Positions 1-8,146 of a DNA stretch of 64,000 nucleotides are shown here, piece by piece (position 1 is the first letter of the stretch; the number at the start of each line of letters is the position of its first letter). The position numbers and the translations under genes were made by a program. This DNA is from Proteiniclasticum aestuarii (GTDB lineage Bacteria; Bacillota; Clostridia; Clostridiales; Clostridiaceae), in the NCBI RefSeq assembly GCF_017368455.1, contig NZ_JAFNJU010000003.1, forward strand, positions 124,001-188,000, in the 5' to 3' direction. The notes beneath the pieces are model-generated. The model did not search any database. It was not told the origin of the DNA and saw only the letters and a program-made list of their open reading frames with translations.

Positions 1-561
1 TGCTTCGGAAAGAATCGCGATGTTACCAGCCACAATCATGTTGTTTGTAAGCTTGCAGGTGTTTCCGCTGCCCAGAGGACCGACCAGCACATAGGATTTT
101 CCCATGGCTTCAAAAAGCGGCAGGGCTCTTTGGAAGTCCTCCTCTTCGCCCCCTGCCATGATGGCAAGGGTTCCGGCTATGGCGCCCAGGTCTCCTCCGG
201 ATACAGGAGCATCCAGCATATGGACGCCTTTCTCCCTGAGCTTTTCGCCTACTTCCACAGACACTTCAGGAAGGATGGAGCTCATATCGATGTAGAGGAG
301 CCCTTCACTGGCATAATCATATACTCCGTCTTCCCCGATCATGACTTTCTTCACATCCGGGGAATCGGGGAGCATGGTGATGAGGGCATCCACTCCCACG
401 GCAGCTTCTCCGTGACTGGATGCGGCTTCTGCGCCTAGAGAAACCAGCTCTTTCACAACCTCCTTGGAACGATTGTAGACCTTCAGCTTGTGTCCTGCCT
501 TCATAAGATTCAGTGCCATGGGTTTTCCCATGATGCCAAGACCGATGAATCCGACTTTCAT
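1..561 (-). CDS. 3-hydroxyisobutyrate / 2-hydroxy-3-oxopropionate dehydrogenase family protein (3' end outside window)
   Basis: The reverse strand encodes 187 residues starting at the ATG at 559-561 and running off the window start, so the C-terminal helical domain is missing here. The N-terminal Rossmann motif GFIGLGIMG lies at residues 4-12. DAPVSGG, the family's substrate-binding motif, follows near residue 119, and the catalytic lysine lies in GSGNTCKLTNN (K170). These are hallmarks of NAD(P)-dependent beta-hydroxyacid dehydrogenases (3-hydroxyisobutyrate dehydrogenase, tartronate semialdehyde reductase GarR). Substrate cannot be assigned from the fragment. A purine-rich GAAAGGTGTGAG ribosome binding site precedes the start. 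Full length is expected to be near 290 residues. Confidence 0.88.
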   Translation of the reverse strand, partial: MKVGFIGLGIMGKPMALNLMKAGHKLKVYNRSKEVVKELVSLGAEAASSHGEAAVGVDALITMLPDSPDVKKVMIGEDGVYDYASEGLLYIDMSSILPEVSVEVGEKLREKGVHMLDAPVSGGDLGAIAGTLAIMAGGEEEDFQRALPLFEAMGKSYVLVGPLGSGNTCKLTNNMIVAGNIAILSEA

Positions 562-768
562 ATCCTATCTCACACCTTTCATCAGAGTTTATATATGAAT
601 ATTATACCATGAATTTTCCGGGAATTGTTTCCGCCCAAGATAAGCACCTAGGGAAAGAAATCATTTTGTCACTAGGGTGTAACAGGAATGTAACCATCTG
701 AAATGACATCCTCTATATAATTCAGTTTGTGTCATGAATAAAAAAGAGAAAACAATTTGGAGGATAAC

Positions 769-1257
769 ATGAAGAAGAAACTACTGGGAATACTATTATC
801 AGCAGTGATGGTGGTGAGCCTTGCCGCCTGCGGTGAAAAAAGCGAACCGGAAGAGGGTGGACAGGAAGTCAATGTACCTGTAAAGGAGATTGCAGACCAG
901 ATCCGTGAAGAGATTGAATGGAGCGCCATGCTTCTTCTGGAGGATGAGACGCTGCTTCAGTTCTACGAGCTGGATGCTTCCATTCTTGAGGAATATGATG
1001 CCAACATGCCCATGATGAATGTGACCACACAGGAATACTCCGTGTTCAAAGTGAAGGATATCAAGGACGTGGAAACAGTCGAGGCAGCCATCGAGAAGCG
1101 TGCTGAGGCGGTTCAGAAGAGTTTTGAACAGTATCTGCCAGACCAGTATGAGAACGCGAAGAACTACTACACGGAAACAAACGGAAAATATCTGGTCTTC
1201 GTCATTCATGAGAATGTGGAGAAAGCAGAAGAAATCTTCCAGGGATATTTCAAATAA
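769..1257 (+). CDS. DUF4358-type lipoprotein
   Basis: A 162-residue protein. The ATG at 769 is preceded by GGAGG at 759-763; an in-frame TTG at 757 sits upstream of that site and is rejected. The N-terminus is a type II signal peptide with lipobox LAAC, so the product should be lipid-anchored on the outer face of the membrane. The rest is acidic, alpha/beta and contains the IADQIREEI...LYFV-like layout I associate with the DUF4358 family of Clostridia. It lies directly before an MBOAT acyltransferase and a DHHW protein, a recurring arrangement, so a supporting role in cell-surface acylation is inferred. Biochemical function is unknown. Confidence 0.75.
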   Translation: MKKKLLGILLSAVMVVSLAACGEKSEPEEGGQEVNVPVKEIADQIREEIEWSAMLLLEDETLLQFYELDASILEEYDANMPMMNVTTQEYSVFKVKDIKDVETVEAAIEKRAEAVQKSFEQYLPDQYENAKNYYTETNGKYLVFVIHENVEKAEEIFQGYFK

Positions 1258-1325
1258 CACGCACCGGAAAAGCTTATATCTAGGTATAGGCTTTTTCTCA
1301 TGATTGCAAGAGCAAGGAGTCTGCT

Positions 1326-2726
1326 ATGGTTTTTTCTAGTGCCGCATTTATTTTCTATTTTCTTCCCCTGACCCTTCTTCTCTACCATATGGTTCCAGAC
1401 CGCATGAAAAATGGGGTCTTGCTTGCCGTGAGTCTTTTCTTCTATGGCTTCGGTGAGCCGGTCTACATTCTCATCATGGTTCTGTCCATCTTCATCGACT
1501 ATTTCAACGGACGTCTCATCGAAAAATACAGGCACAGGAAGCATCTTTCCAAAGTGTTTCTCGTATTATCCATCACAGCGAATCTGGGTCTTCTGGGGTT
1601 CTTCAAATATGGTGATTTCTTCATCGGAAACACCAATCTCCTGTTCGGAACGGACATGGAGCTTCTTTCCGTGGCTCTGCCCATCGGAATCTCCTTCTTC
1701 ACCTTCCAGACCATGTCCTACAGTATAGATGTATACAGGGGAGAGATCAGTGCCCAGAAGAATTTCATCACCTTCGGAACCTATGTCTCCATGTTTCCGC
1801 AGCTCATCGCAGGACCCATAGTTATATACCGGGATGTGGAGAAGCAGCTGGAAAAAAGAGAAGCGGATTTTTCCCATCTGAAGGAAGGCATCCACAGATT
1901 CATACTCGGTTTGGCAAAGAAAGTGCTTCTTGCCAACAGCATCGGGGGGCTGTGGGAACAGGTGAAGATGATTCCGGTGGAGGAGCTCACTGTTCTCAAC
2001 GCCTGGATCGGGGCAGCGGCTTTTTCTCTTCAGATCTATTATGATTTCAGCGGATATTCGGACATGGCCATCGGTCTTGGCAAACTACTGGGCTTTGATT
2101 TTCTTGAAAACTTCAATTATCCTTTTATTTCCAGAAGCATCACTGAATTCTGGCGAAGGTGGCATATCAGCCTCTCGAAATGGTTCAGAAACTACCTCTA
2201 TTTCCCTTTGGGTGGAAACCGCCGAGGAAAATGGATCACCCTGAGAAACATCGCAGTGGTTTGGATGCTCACGGGATTCTGGCATGGAGCCTCCTGGAAT
2301 TATCTGCTGTGGGGCGTATACTTTGCAGTGGTTCTGATCCTGGAGAAGACCTTTCTCGGCAAGATCCTTGAAAAATCAGGGGGAATCCTTTCCAGAGTCT
2401 ACACCCTTCCTGTGCTCCTCATAAGCTTTGCCGTCTTTGCGCTGGAGGATCTTTCTCATCTGTCGGGCTACCTGATGGTCATGCTGGGCAGGGGAGCCTT
2501 TGCGGATATCTTCTCCCTGTATCTCGTAGACCGATACGCCCTGCTGTTTCTGCTGCTGGTCCTGTTTGCCACACCATGGCCCTACAGAACCTATCTTCAG
2601 TTTCTGGAAAGAAAAGGACATGCAGGAGATGTGGTATCCGCCATCGTCCTTCTGGCTCTATTCATTCTGTCTGCTGCCTATATTGTGGATGGTGCCTACA
2701 ATCCGTTTCTGTACTTCAGATTTTAG
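1326..2726 (+). CDS. MBOAT-family O-acyltransferase (AlgI/DltB-like)
   Basis: A 466-residue polytopic membrane protein with about ten hydrophobic segments. It carries the MBOAT signature: ITEFWRRWHISLSKWFRNYLY around residues 255-275 and the conserved histidine in GFWHGASWN (H320). AlgI/DltB-type enzymes move acyl groups across the membrane for O-acylation of extracellular polymers such as alginate, other exopolysaccharides or teichoic acids. No dlt genes are adjacent. The partner is the DHHW protein starting 12 bp downstream, which suggests an AlgI-AlgJ-like pair modifying a surface glycan. The polymer acted on cannot be told from sequence. Confidence 0.9.
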   Translation: MVFSSAAFIFYFLPLTLLLYHMVPDRMKNGVLLAVSLFFYGFGEPVYILIMVLSIFIDYFNGRLIEKYRHRKHLSKVFLVLSITANLGLLGFFKYGDFFIGNTNLLFGTDMELLSVALPIGISFFTFQTMSYSIDVYRGEISAQKNFITFGTYVSMFPQLIAGPIVIYRDVEKQLEKREADFSHLKEGIHRFILGLAKKVLLANSIGGLWEQVKMIPVEELTVLNAWIGAAAFSLQIYYDFSGYSDMAIGLGKLLGFDFLENFNYPFISRSITEFWRRWHISLSKWFRNYLYFPLGGNRRGKWITLRNIAVVWMLTGFWHGASWNYLLWGVYFAVVLILEKTFLGKILEKSGGILSRVYTLPVLLISFAVFALEDLSHLSGYLMVMLGRGAFADIFSLYLVDRYALLFLLLVLFATPWPYRTYLQFLERKGHAGDVVSAIVLLALFILSAAYIVDGAYNPFLYFRF

Positions 2727-2738
2727 GAGGAAGCGAAA

Positions 2739-3860
2739 ATGAAACAGGAAAAAAAGAAAATGCTTCTGCTGCTGGTTCTGGGGATTCTTCTGATTCCCCT
2801 CGCAACCAACATCCTTTTTCCGTCCCGGAAATTTTCAGACCTGGAAAACAGAGTGCTGACCCAGGAAATCAGATGGGATAGGGATCTTTTGAAGTCAGGG
2901 GTCCTTGCAGAGCGGGTGGAAGCCTATGTACAGGATCAGTTTCCCCTGAGAGATCTTCTGATCAATCTGAAATCCGATGTGGAAGTGCTTCTGGGAAAAG
3001 AAGAGAACAACGGCGTCTATAAGGGGCAGGATGGATATCTGTTCAGAAAGCCCGGTGTATACAAGGAGAAGATCCTGTCGGATAATCTGAAAGCCCTTGA
3101 TATCCTGTCTCAAAAGCTGGAAGGGAGCCTTTCTGTGATTCTGGCACCACCCTCCTCCATGGTGCTTACGGAGAAGCTGCCCGCATTTGTGAATGCGGAT
3201 AAGGAAAACGCCTATTATGAACAGATCCTCAATACCTTCGGAGAAAGCCAGGTGGTGCCTGTGCTTCTGAAACTGCTGGAAAAGAACCAGGAGAAGGTCT
3301 ACTTCAGAACCGATCATCACTGGTCACAGTATGGGGCCTATGTCGCCTATGAAGAGCTTATGCACACTCTTTCACTGGAACCTGTGGACAACAGCTCCTT
3401 TGCTGTGTATAAAACTTCCGGTTTTCAGGGAACCCTGTACTCCAGGTTCAGAGGAACCTTCATAGAAGGAGAAGACTTTGTGCACTATGAATCTGAAGGG
3501 TCGAGCTACCAGGTGGAGTTTGTCGCAGAAAACCGCCTGGAAGATGGGATTCTCTTCAGGGAGAACCTGAATACAAGAGACAAGTATAAAGTGTATCTGG
3601 ATGGGAACTATCCGCTGATCCAGATCCGAAACCCAGAGGCCAGATATCAGGAAAAGGTCCTGGTGCTGAAGGATTCCTACGCCAATGCCATGGCCCCGTA
3701 TCTTGCGGAAAGCTTCCAGGAAGTGCACTATATGGACCTGAGATACAATAATGCGTCTCTTTCAGACTATATCGAGCAGGAAGATTTCACCAGAGTGGTC
3801 CTTCTCTACGGTATGGACAGCATAGGAGAAGACCCGAATCTGAGAAAGCTCGGCTACTAG
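2739..3860 (+). CDS. DHHW-family extracytoplasmic acetyltransferase-like protein (AlgJ/AlgX-like)
   Basis: A 373-residue protein with one N-terminal membrane anchor (residues ~6-24) and a large outward-facing domain. The motif TDHHWSQYGAY, D192-H193-H194-W195, is diagnostic of the DHHW family, related to the SGNH-like catalytic domains of AlgJ/AlgX. In AlgJ/AlgX these Asp and His residues belong to the acetyl-transfer triad. LVLKDSYANAM near residue 310 is a good candidate for the serine block. RBS AGGAGG precedes the ATG. The gene follows the MBOAT gene by 12 bp and is almost certainly co-transcribed, forming an O-acetylation module with it and the DUF4358 lipoprotein. Confidence 0.85.
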   Translation: MKQEKKKMLLLLVLGILLIPLATNILFPSRKFSDLENRVLTQEIRWDRDLLKSGVLAERVEAYVQDQFPLRDLLINLKSDVEVLLGKEENNGVYKGQDGYLFRKPGVYKEKILSDNLKALDILSQKLEGSLSVILAPPSSMVLTEKLPAFVNADKENAYYEQILNTFGESQVVPVLLKLLEKNQEKVYFRTDHHWSQYGAYVAYEELMHTLSLEPVDNSSFAVYKTSGFQGTLYSRFRGTFIEGEDFVHYESEGSSYQVEFVAENRLEDGILFRENLNTRDKYKVYLDGNYPLIQIRNPEARYQEKVLVLKDSYANAMAPYLAESFQEVHYMDLRYNNASLSDYIEQEDFTRVVLLYGMDSIGEDPNLRKLGY

Positions 3861-3968
3861 GTTGAGGTGAGAAGCCCTGGCCTGGGGAAGGAGAAGCTGT
3901 CAATATGGTTCTGAATCATGGTAGAATGAAAATAAAATGCATTGTCATGCTATGTGAGGAGTGGAATC

Positions 3969-4937
3969 ATGGACTCAATAATTCGACCGGTAAAAAGAAG
4001 TCTGGCCTATGCCGCATTTGTGCTGCTCCTTCTCTTTCTTCTGTTTGCAGTGAATCAGACAGCGCAGATCTATGATCTGACCTACAGCATCAATCCCTAT
4101 TTCGGGTATTTCACGCTGGTGCTGCTTATTATCCTTCTGGGTCTTTCGCTCATCATCCCACTGGTGGGCATTCTGAGTCTTCGCAGAAAACCAGAGGTGC
4201 CCAAGTCCCTGGAGGATCCCCTTTATCCTGTCTATCTGGAAACCCTGAAGAAAAGGCTGAGTGGAAATCCTTATCTGAAGGCCAGAGGGTTTGTGTTTGC
4301 AGAAGACAAGGAGCTCAGAGACGAGGTGGACAGAGCGCTGAAAGTGCTCGATGTGGAGGCGGGAAGGCTTGTGAGAAATGGTGCTTCATCCGTGTTTCTC
4401 ACCACAGCCATCTCCCAGAACGGTGCTCTGGACAGTCTGTTCGTATTCACAAGTCTTGGAAAGATGATCTGGGAAGTGGCCCATATCTATAACCAGAGAC
4501 CAGCACTTCGGGAAATCGTCTATCTGTACGGAAATGTCTTCGGCACTGTCCTCATGGCACGAAGCGTGGAAGATCTGGATCTCATGGATGACCAGCTGGA
4601 ACCGGTCATCGCATCCATTCTCGGAGGAAGTCTTGGAAGTCTCATTCCAGGTACTGTCCATGTGACGAACATCCTGATCAATTCCATCACGGAAGGATCC
4701 GTCAATGCACTGTTGTGTCTGAGAGTCGGTGCCATGGCGAAAAGATACAGCGGAAGCGTCGTGGAAGTGGATAGAAAGCTCATCAGAAGATCCGCCTCCA
4801 TAGAAGCCATAGGTCTTCTTGGCGGAATCATCAGAGACAATACCGCCGTGGTGGTCCAGTCCTTCGGAAAAGCGGCGAAGGGAGCCACCAGAAAGATTTT
4901 CAGACGGAAGCCTGATCCGGATCAGGATGAATCATAG
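3969..4937 (+). CDS. DUF697 (YcjF-like) membrane protein
   Basis: A 322-residue protein. The ATG at 3969 is preceded by GTGAGGAG; an upstream in-frame TTG at 3942 lacks a ribosome binding site. Two transmembrane helices sit at residues ~10-30 and 40-62. After a cytoplasmic linker comes a DUF697-type region with SVFLTTAISQNG, a hydrophobic LFVFTSLGKMIWEVAHIY helix and a glycine-rich SILGGSLGSLIPGT segment. DUF697 domains occur in YcjF and fused to Era-like GTPases. No GTPase motif is present here. Role unknown; probably a membrane-associated stress or envelope protein. Confidence 0.7.
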   Translation: MDSIIRPVKRSLAYAAFVLLLLFLLFAVNQTAQIYDLTYSINPYFGYFTLVLLIILLGLSLIIPLVGILSLRRKPEVPKSLEDPLYPVYLETLKKRLSGNPYLKARGFVFAEDKELRDEVDRALKVLDVEAGRLVRNGASSVFLTTAISQNGALDSLFVFTSLGKMIWEVAHIYNQRPALREIVYLYGNVFGTVLMARSVEDLDLMDDQLEPVIASILGGSLGSLIPGTVHVTNILINSITEGSVNALLCLRVGAMAKRYSGSVVEVDRKLIRRSASIEAIGLLGGIIRDNTAVVVQSFGKAAKGATRKIFRRKPDPDQDES

Positions 4938-5043
4938 AAAGAAGAATGTGGAAAGCTGCTGCGTGGTGAAGTGCTGGTTGTTATCGGTGCTGCTGTTCAT
5001 GGAGGCTATAAAAATTTCACAATTGGAGAGTGCTGCCAAAAGC

Positions 5044-5081
5044 AGCCAGGAACAAGGGCTGCAGGAAGTGGCTCTTTTTTT
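5044..5081 (+). terminator. possible intrinsic terminator after DUF697 gene
   Basis: AGCCA (5044-5048) can pair with TGGCT (5069-5073), with an alternative inner GCAGCC/GGCTGC stem, followed by a run of seven T. The stem is short and the two pairings compete, so the call is weak. Confidence 0.35.
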
Positions 5082-5172
5082 GTTACCACTCTGTGTTCTA
5101 TTATTTTCTTCTGGTGCTAGAATGATTAAACAGTAAACGTACGGACAGAAAAATTAGAAGGAGGCGTATACC

Positions 5173-6522
5173 ATGAAAGCCGCAAATGCTTTTTGCAGGG
5201 TGCTTGTGTTCACGCTTTTCCTGCTGCTTTCAGCTGCGTTTTTGAGTCCACATCCAGGTCCCATCAGTCTGCCAACTGCGCAGAATCCGCTTATCGTAGA
5301 AGCTTCGGAAGTAAAGATCACTACAGCAAATCTTAATATGAGAACAGGTCCGGGTACAGGCTATGCAGTTATCACTGTGATTCAGAAAGGTTCACAAGTC
5401 ACGGTGAATGGATATTCCGGAGATTGGGCCAAGGTCACCTACAGCGGTAAAAACGGATATGCTCACAGCAGTTATCTGAAAAACGAATCCAGCACTGTGC
5501 GATATACCACGGCGAATCTCAATATGAGGACAGGTCCAGGCACATCCTATGCAGTGATTCTGGTCATCCCCAAAGGAGCAGAGGTCATAGTCACCGATAC
5601 GAGCAGCACATGGTACAAGGTGAGCTATGCAGGAAAGAGCGGCTACGCCAGTTCCAGTTATCTCACTGCCACTGCAACCTCATCCGCTGAGCTTCCTGTA
5701 CGATATACCACGGCAGATCTGAACCTGAGAACAGGGCCTGGAACCTCCTATTCCATCATTCTCACCATGCCGAAGGGATCAAAGGTATCCGTACTGGATA
5801 CGAAATATGCCTGGCCGAAAGTAAGATACGGAACCCGGGAAGGTTATGCCAGCCCATCCTATCTGTCCACCACACCACCGGGTGAAACGGCTACAGGAGC
5901 ACCTGCGGCGGCCATTCGCAAGGGCAACGTGAGCTCCTCCACGAAAAGAATCGCACTGACCTTCGACGATTACGGAAGCGCAGCCCAGATCCGTTCGATA
6001 CTTTCATCCCTGAAGAGCTATGGCGCAAAAGCGACCTTCTTTCCCAACGGTGATTTTGTAAAGAATAATCCTTCCCTGATCAGAGAAATCACGGCTGGAG
6101 GGCATTCCGTGGAAAGTCATACCTATGCCCACAAAGATCTGACCACCCTAAGTGATGCCCAGATAAGAGAACAGATCCGTCTGGCGAAAAATGCCATCTA
6201 CAGTGTGACAGGGAAATATCCGTCGATGGTGAGACCGCCCTACGGCGCCTATGATACAAGAACCAGAACCATTGCAGGTGAAGAAGGGGTGAGATACTTT
6301 GTTCTGTGGTCCGTGGATACCAGTGACTGGGCCACGGTGCGTGACGGAGTGACCATCACCACGGATTACGTCATCAATACGGCCGTGAATAATGCGTCGC
6401 AGAACGGAATCATCCTGATGCACATGCATTCCAGTAAGACGGTTTCGGGTCTTCCCACCATATTGAAGCGTCTGAGAGATGCAGGATATCAGTTTGTCAC
6501 GGTGAATGAGATGGTCAACTAA
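5173..6522 (+). CDS. secreted polysaccharide deacetylase with three bacterial SH3 domains
   Basis: A 449-residue secreted protein with a signal peptide (~1-30) and three consecutive bacterial SH3 repeats at about 47-103, 108-165 and 176-232, each containing NLNMRTGPGT or NLRTGPGT. A C-terminal NodB/CE4 domain (~255-449) follows. CE4 motifs are visible: TFDDYG with the metal and catalytic aspartates (D265, D266), the zinc histidines in SHTYAH (H316, H320), RPPYGAYD, and ILMHMHS near the end. CE4 enzymes N-deacetylate peptidoglycan or chitin-like glycans; the SH3b repeats would tether it to the wall. RBS AGAAGGAGG. The third canonical Gly of TFDDG is shifted by a Tyr insertion. Target most likely is peptidoglycan. 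Confidence 0.92.
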   Translation: MKAANAFCRVLVFTLFLLLSAAFLSPHPGPISLPTAQNPLIVEASEVKITTANLNMRTGPGTGYAVITVIQKGSQVTVNGYSGDWAKVTYSGKNGYAHSSYLKNESSTVRYTTANLNMRTGPGTSYAVILVIPKGAEVIVTDTSSTWYKVSYAGKSGYASSSYLTATATSSAELPVRYTTADLNLRTGPGTSYSIILTMPKGSKVSVLDTKYAWPKVRYGTREGYASPSYLSTTPPGETATGAPAAAIRKGNVSSSTKRIALTFDDYGSAAQIRSILSSLKSYGAKATFFPNGDFVKNNPSLIREITAGGHSVESHTYAHKDLTTLSDAQIREQIRLAKNAIYSVTGKYPSMVRPPYGAYDTRTRTIAGEEGVRYFVLWSVDTSDWATVRDGVTITTDYVINTAVNNASQNGIILMHMHSSKTVSGLPTILKRLRDAGYQFVTVNEMVN

Positions 6523-6571
6523 AGGTCAGGGTACGCCTGTGCTCTCCTTCGGGAGAAGAACATCAGAAATA

Positions 6572-6620
6572 AACAGGTACTGGAAGAGATGCTCTCTGGC
6601 GTCATCTTCTGGTACCTGTT
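6572..6620. terminator. inverted repeat between convergent genes
   Basis: AACAGGTAC (6572-6580) and GTACCTGTT (6612-6620) form a 9-bp perfect stem with partly paired flanks. It sits between the convergent deacetylase and dipeptidase genes, so a bidirectional terminator is plausible, but there is no long T tract. Confidence 0.3.
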
Positions 6621-6631
6621 ACGATATTCAG

Positions 6632-7531
6632 CTAGTTGAATACAGCAAAATCAACATCCAGCAGGGGATAGGTTCTGCTCTTGTCATCAAAGTGCCACCA
6701 TTCGCTGGGAAGACCTTTGAAGCCCGACTCCTCCATGATTCGGGTCAGATACAGCATGTTTTCTCTCGCTTTTTCACTGCTGCCCTGATAGTTTCTGGAA
6801 GCCTTCTCCGAAAAATCATCATAGTCTGTAGGCATCTCCAGTACATTTCCCTGGAAATCCTCCAGGGTGACGTCTACGGAAGCGCCTCTGTTGTGGATGG
6901 AGCCTTTGGAAGGGTCTGCCACGTATCTCGGGTCTGGAACCAGATTCCAGAAAATATCCTGGACCGATCTGGGTCTGTATCCGTCCCAGATCCGGATCCG
7001 GTAGCCGTCTTTTTCGAAGCGCTCATTGGCGATTTTCAGCTTGAGGGCCGTCTCCAGGGCGAGCAGGGCAGGTGCGTCTTCCGGATAGACTCTCTGACCG
7101 GTGAAGTTGTCGTCTGTGGCATACTTCAGGTCTATGGAAAGAGAGGCGTCGATGTCCATTACCCTCACAAGACCTTTGTAGACGAAGAGTTCTCTCTTTT
7201 CTTTTTCGCTTCTGAGCGCTGCGGAAAGTTTCAGGTTCTCCTCTTTCAGGGTCAGGCTTTGCTTTTCCTTCTCCTTCAGTGTTTCATTCAGCTCGCTGAC
7301 TGTATTCTCCAGCTGCTTCTTTTCCGTACTTAGTTTTTCGTTTTCTGAGGTGAGCACCTTCAGCTTCTCACCAAGCTCTTCATGAGACGTCTGAAGGTAT
7401 TCCAGTTTCTTCTCCGCAGAGGAAGAAGACCTGTTTTCCTTCAGGATCACTGCAGCTGCGGCAACAAGAAGAATCAGCAGAAGGGTAGCGATGATATAGG
7501 GTACTCTGCTGGTTCTGTTCGTATTTTTCAA
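6632..7531 (-). CDS. membrane-anchored VanX-like D-Ala-D-Ala dipeptidase
   Basis: A 299-residue protein with an N-terminal transmembrane helix (~12-30), a long coiled coil (~42-112, rich in EKL/SEL heptads) and a C-terminal peptidase M15D domain. VanX-type zinc motifs are present: GYRPRSVQ, SIHNRGASVDV (SxHxxGxxxD) and EWWHFD. VanX enzymes hydrolyse D-Ala-D-Ala; homologues outside van clusters are used in wall dipeptide turnover. No vanH/vanA genes are nearby, so glycopeptide resistance is not implied. The anchor plus coiled coil is unusual compared with soluble ~200-residue VanX. It is convergent with a wall-targeted deacetylase, fitting a cell-wall role. Confidence 0.85.
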   Translation of the reverse strand: MKNTNRTSRVPYIIATLLLILLVAAAAVILKENRSSSSAEKKLEYLQTSHEELGEKLKVLTSENEKLSTEKKQLENTVSELNETLKEKEKQSLTLKEENLKLSAALRSEKEKRELFVYKGLVRVMDIDASLSIDLKYATDDNFTGQRVYPEDAPALLALETALKLKIANERFEKDGYRIRIWDGYRPRSVQDIFWNLVPDPRYVADPSKGSIHNRGASVDVTLEDFQGNVLEMPTDYDDFSEKASRNYQGSSEKARENMLYLTRIMEESGFKGLPSEWWHFDDKSRTYPLLDVDFAVFN

Positions 7532-7729
7532 CTCAAATCATCTCCTTCGAGGTTCTCTATTAAGTATGATACGACTCTGTAGTATTATATGAGGCTGGAC
7601 TATTCAATAAATATATTATTTTTTTCTGAACACTATTGCTATAGGATACTGTTATTTGGTATAATTTCTAATTGTTGCAATATATTTTGCTTGAGGGGTG
7701 AAAACACCTATACATTTCTGGATGTTCTA

Positions 7730-7758
7730 TTAACATTTAAAGATATCTATAGTATAAT
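7730..7758 (+). promoter_or_regulatory. sigma-A-type promoter for the ribbon-helix-helix gene
   Basis: TTAACA (7730-7735), a 17-bp spacer, then a perfect TATAAT (7753-7758), about 70 bp upstream of the small gene at 7827 in an AT-rich intergenic region. Confidence 0.65.
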
Positions 7759-7826
7759 AGTAACTGACAGAGTGATTTGATTAAACATATAGTAGCAAAT
7801 AGAAACTATAAAAAGGAGACAAAACG

Positions 7827-7973
7827 ATGAAGAACAAGAACGAAAAGACAAAAATATTATTCACCATGCCTGTTGAACTGAAGGAAGAGCTTTCCAAGGA
7901 AGCGGAAGCGGATTTCAGATCACTGAACAACTATATTCTCTGGGTGCTTCTGAACAGAAACGAAAAGAAGTAG
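7827..7973 (+). CDS. 48-residue ribbon-helix-helix (Arc-like) protein
   Basis: A very short gene that reads as a complete unit: AAAAGGAGA ribosome binding site at 7811-7819, ATG at 7827, 48 codons and TAG at 7971. A promoter lies upstream and a strong terminator downstream. The sequence contains KILFTMPVELKEELSKEA followed by RSLNNYILWVLLNR, the beta strand, helix A and helix B pattern of Arc/MetJ DNA-binding proteins. Small monocistronic RHH proteins are typical repressors. No toxin or partner is adjacent, so an antitoxin role is unsupported. Target unknown; autoregulation of its own promoter is a reasonable guess. Confidence 0.8.
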   Translation: MKNKNEKTKILFTMPVELKEELSKEAEADFRSLNNYILWVLLNRNEKK

Positions 7974-7986
7974 AATAGATAAGAAT

Positions 7987-8024
7987 GGATTGAGGGAAGA
8001 AATTCTCCTCAATCCGTTTTTATT
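7987..8024 (+). terminator. intrinsic terminator of the ribbon-helix-helix gene
   Basis: GGATTGAGG (7987-7995) pairs perfectly with CCTCAATCC (8007-8015), followed by G and a TTTTTATTT tract. Confidence 0.85.
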
Positions 8025-8146
8025 TGCTGTGAATGGAGCGTTTCATGAATCCCTGAAATCTCCTTATATTTGCCTTAATATTAGGACTGATTTAAGTTTA
8101 TGGCTTATACTTAAGGGAGTGAAAGTGTCTGGAGGCTGTAAAACAA

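Noticed and set aside
4819..5136. A 105-codon frame over the DUF697 3' end
   Set aside because: It overlaps the DUF697 gene in another frame, lacks a ribosome binding site and has no recognisable domain.
6506..7333. A long + strand reading frame of 275 codons
   Set aside because: It is antisense to the VanX-like gene, whose reverse-strand frame carries all the zinc motifs; the + frame has no ribosome site or family features.
6632..7531. Vancomycin resistance cluster
   Set aside because: Only a VanX-like domain is present; no vanH or vanA/B ligase and no VanRS regulators are nearby.
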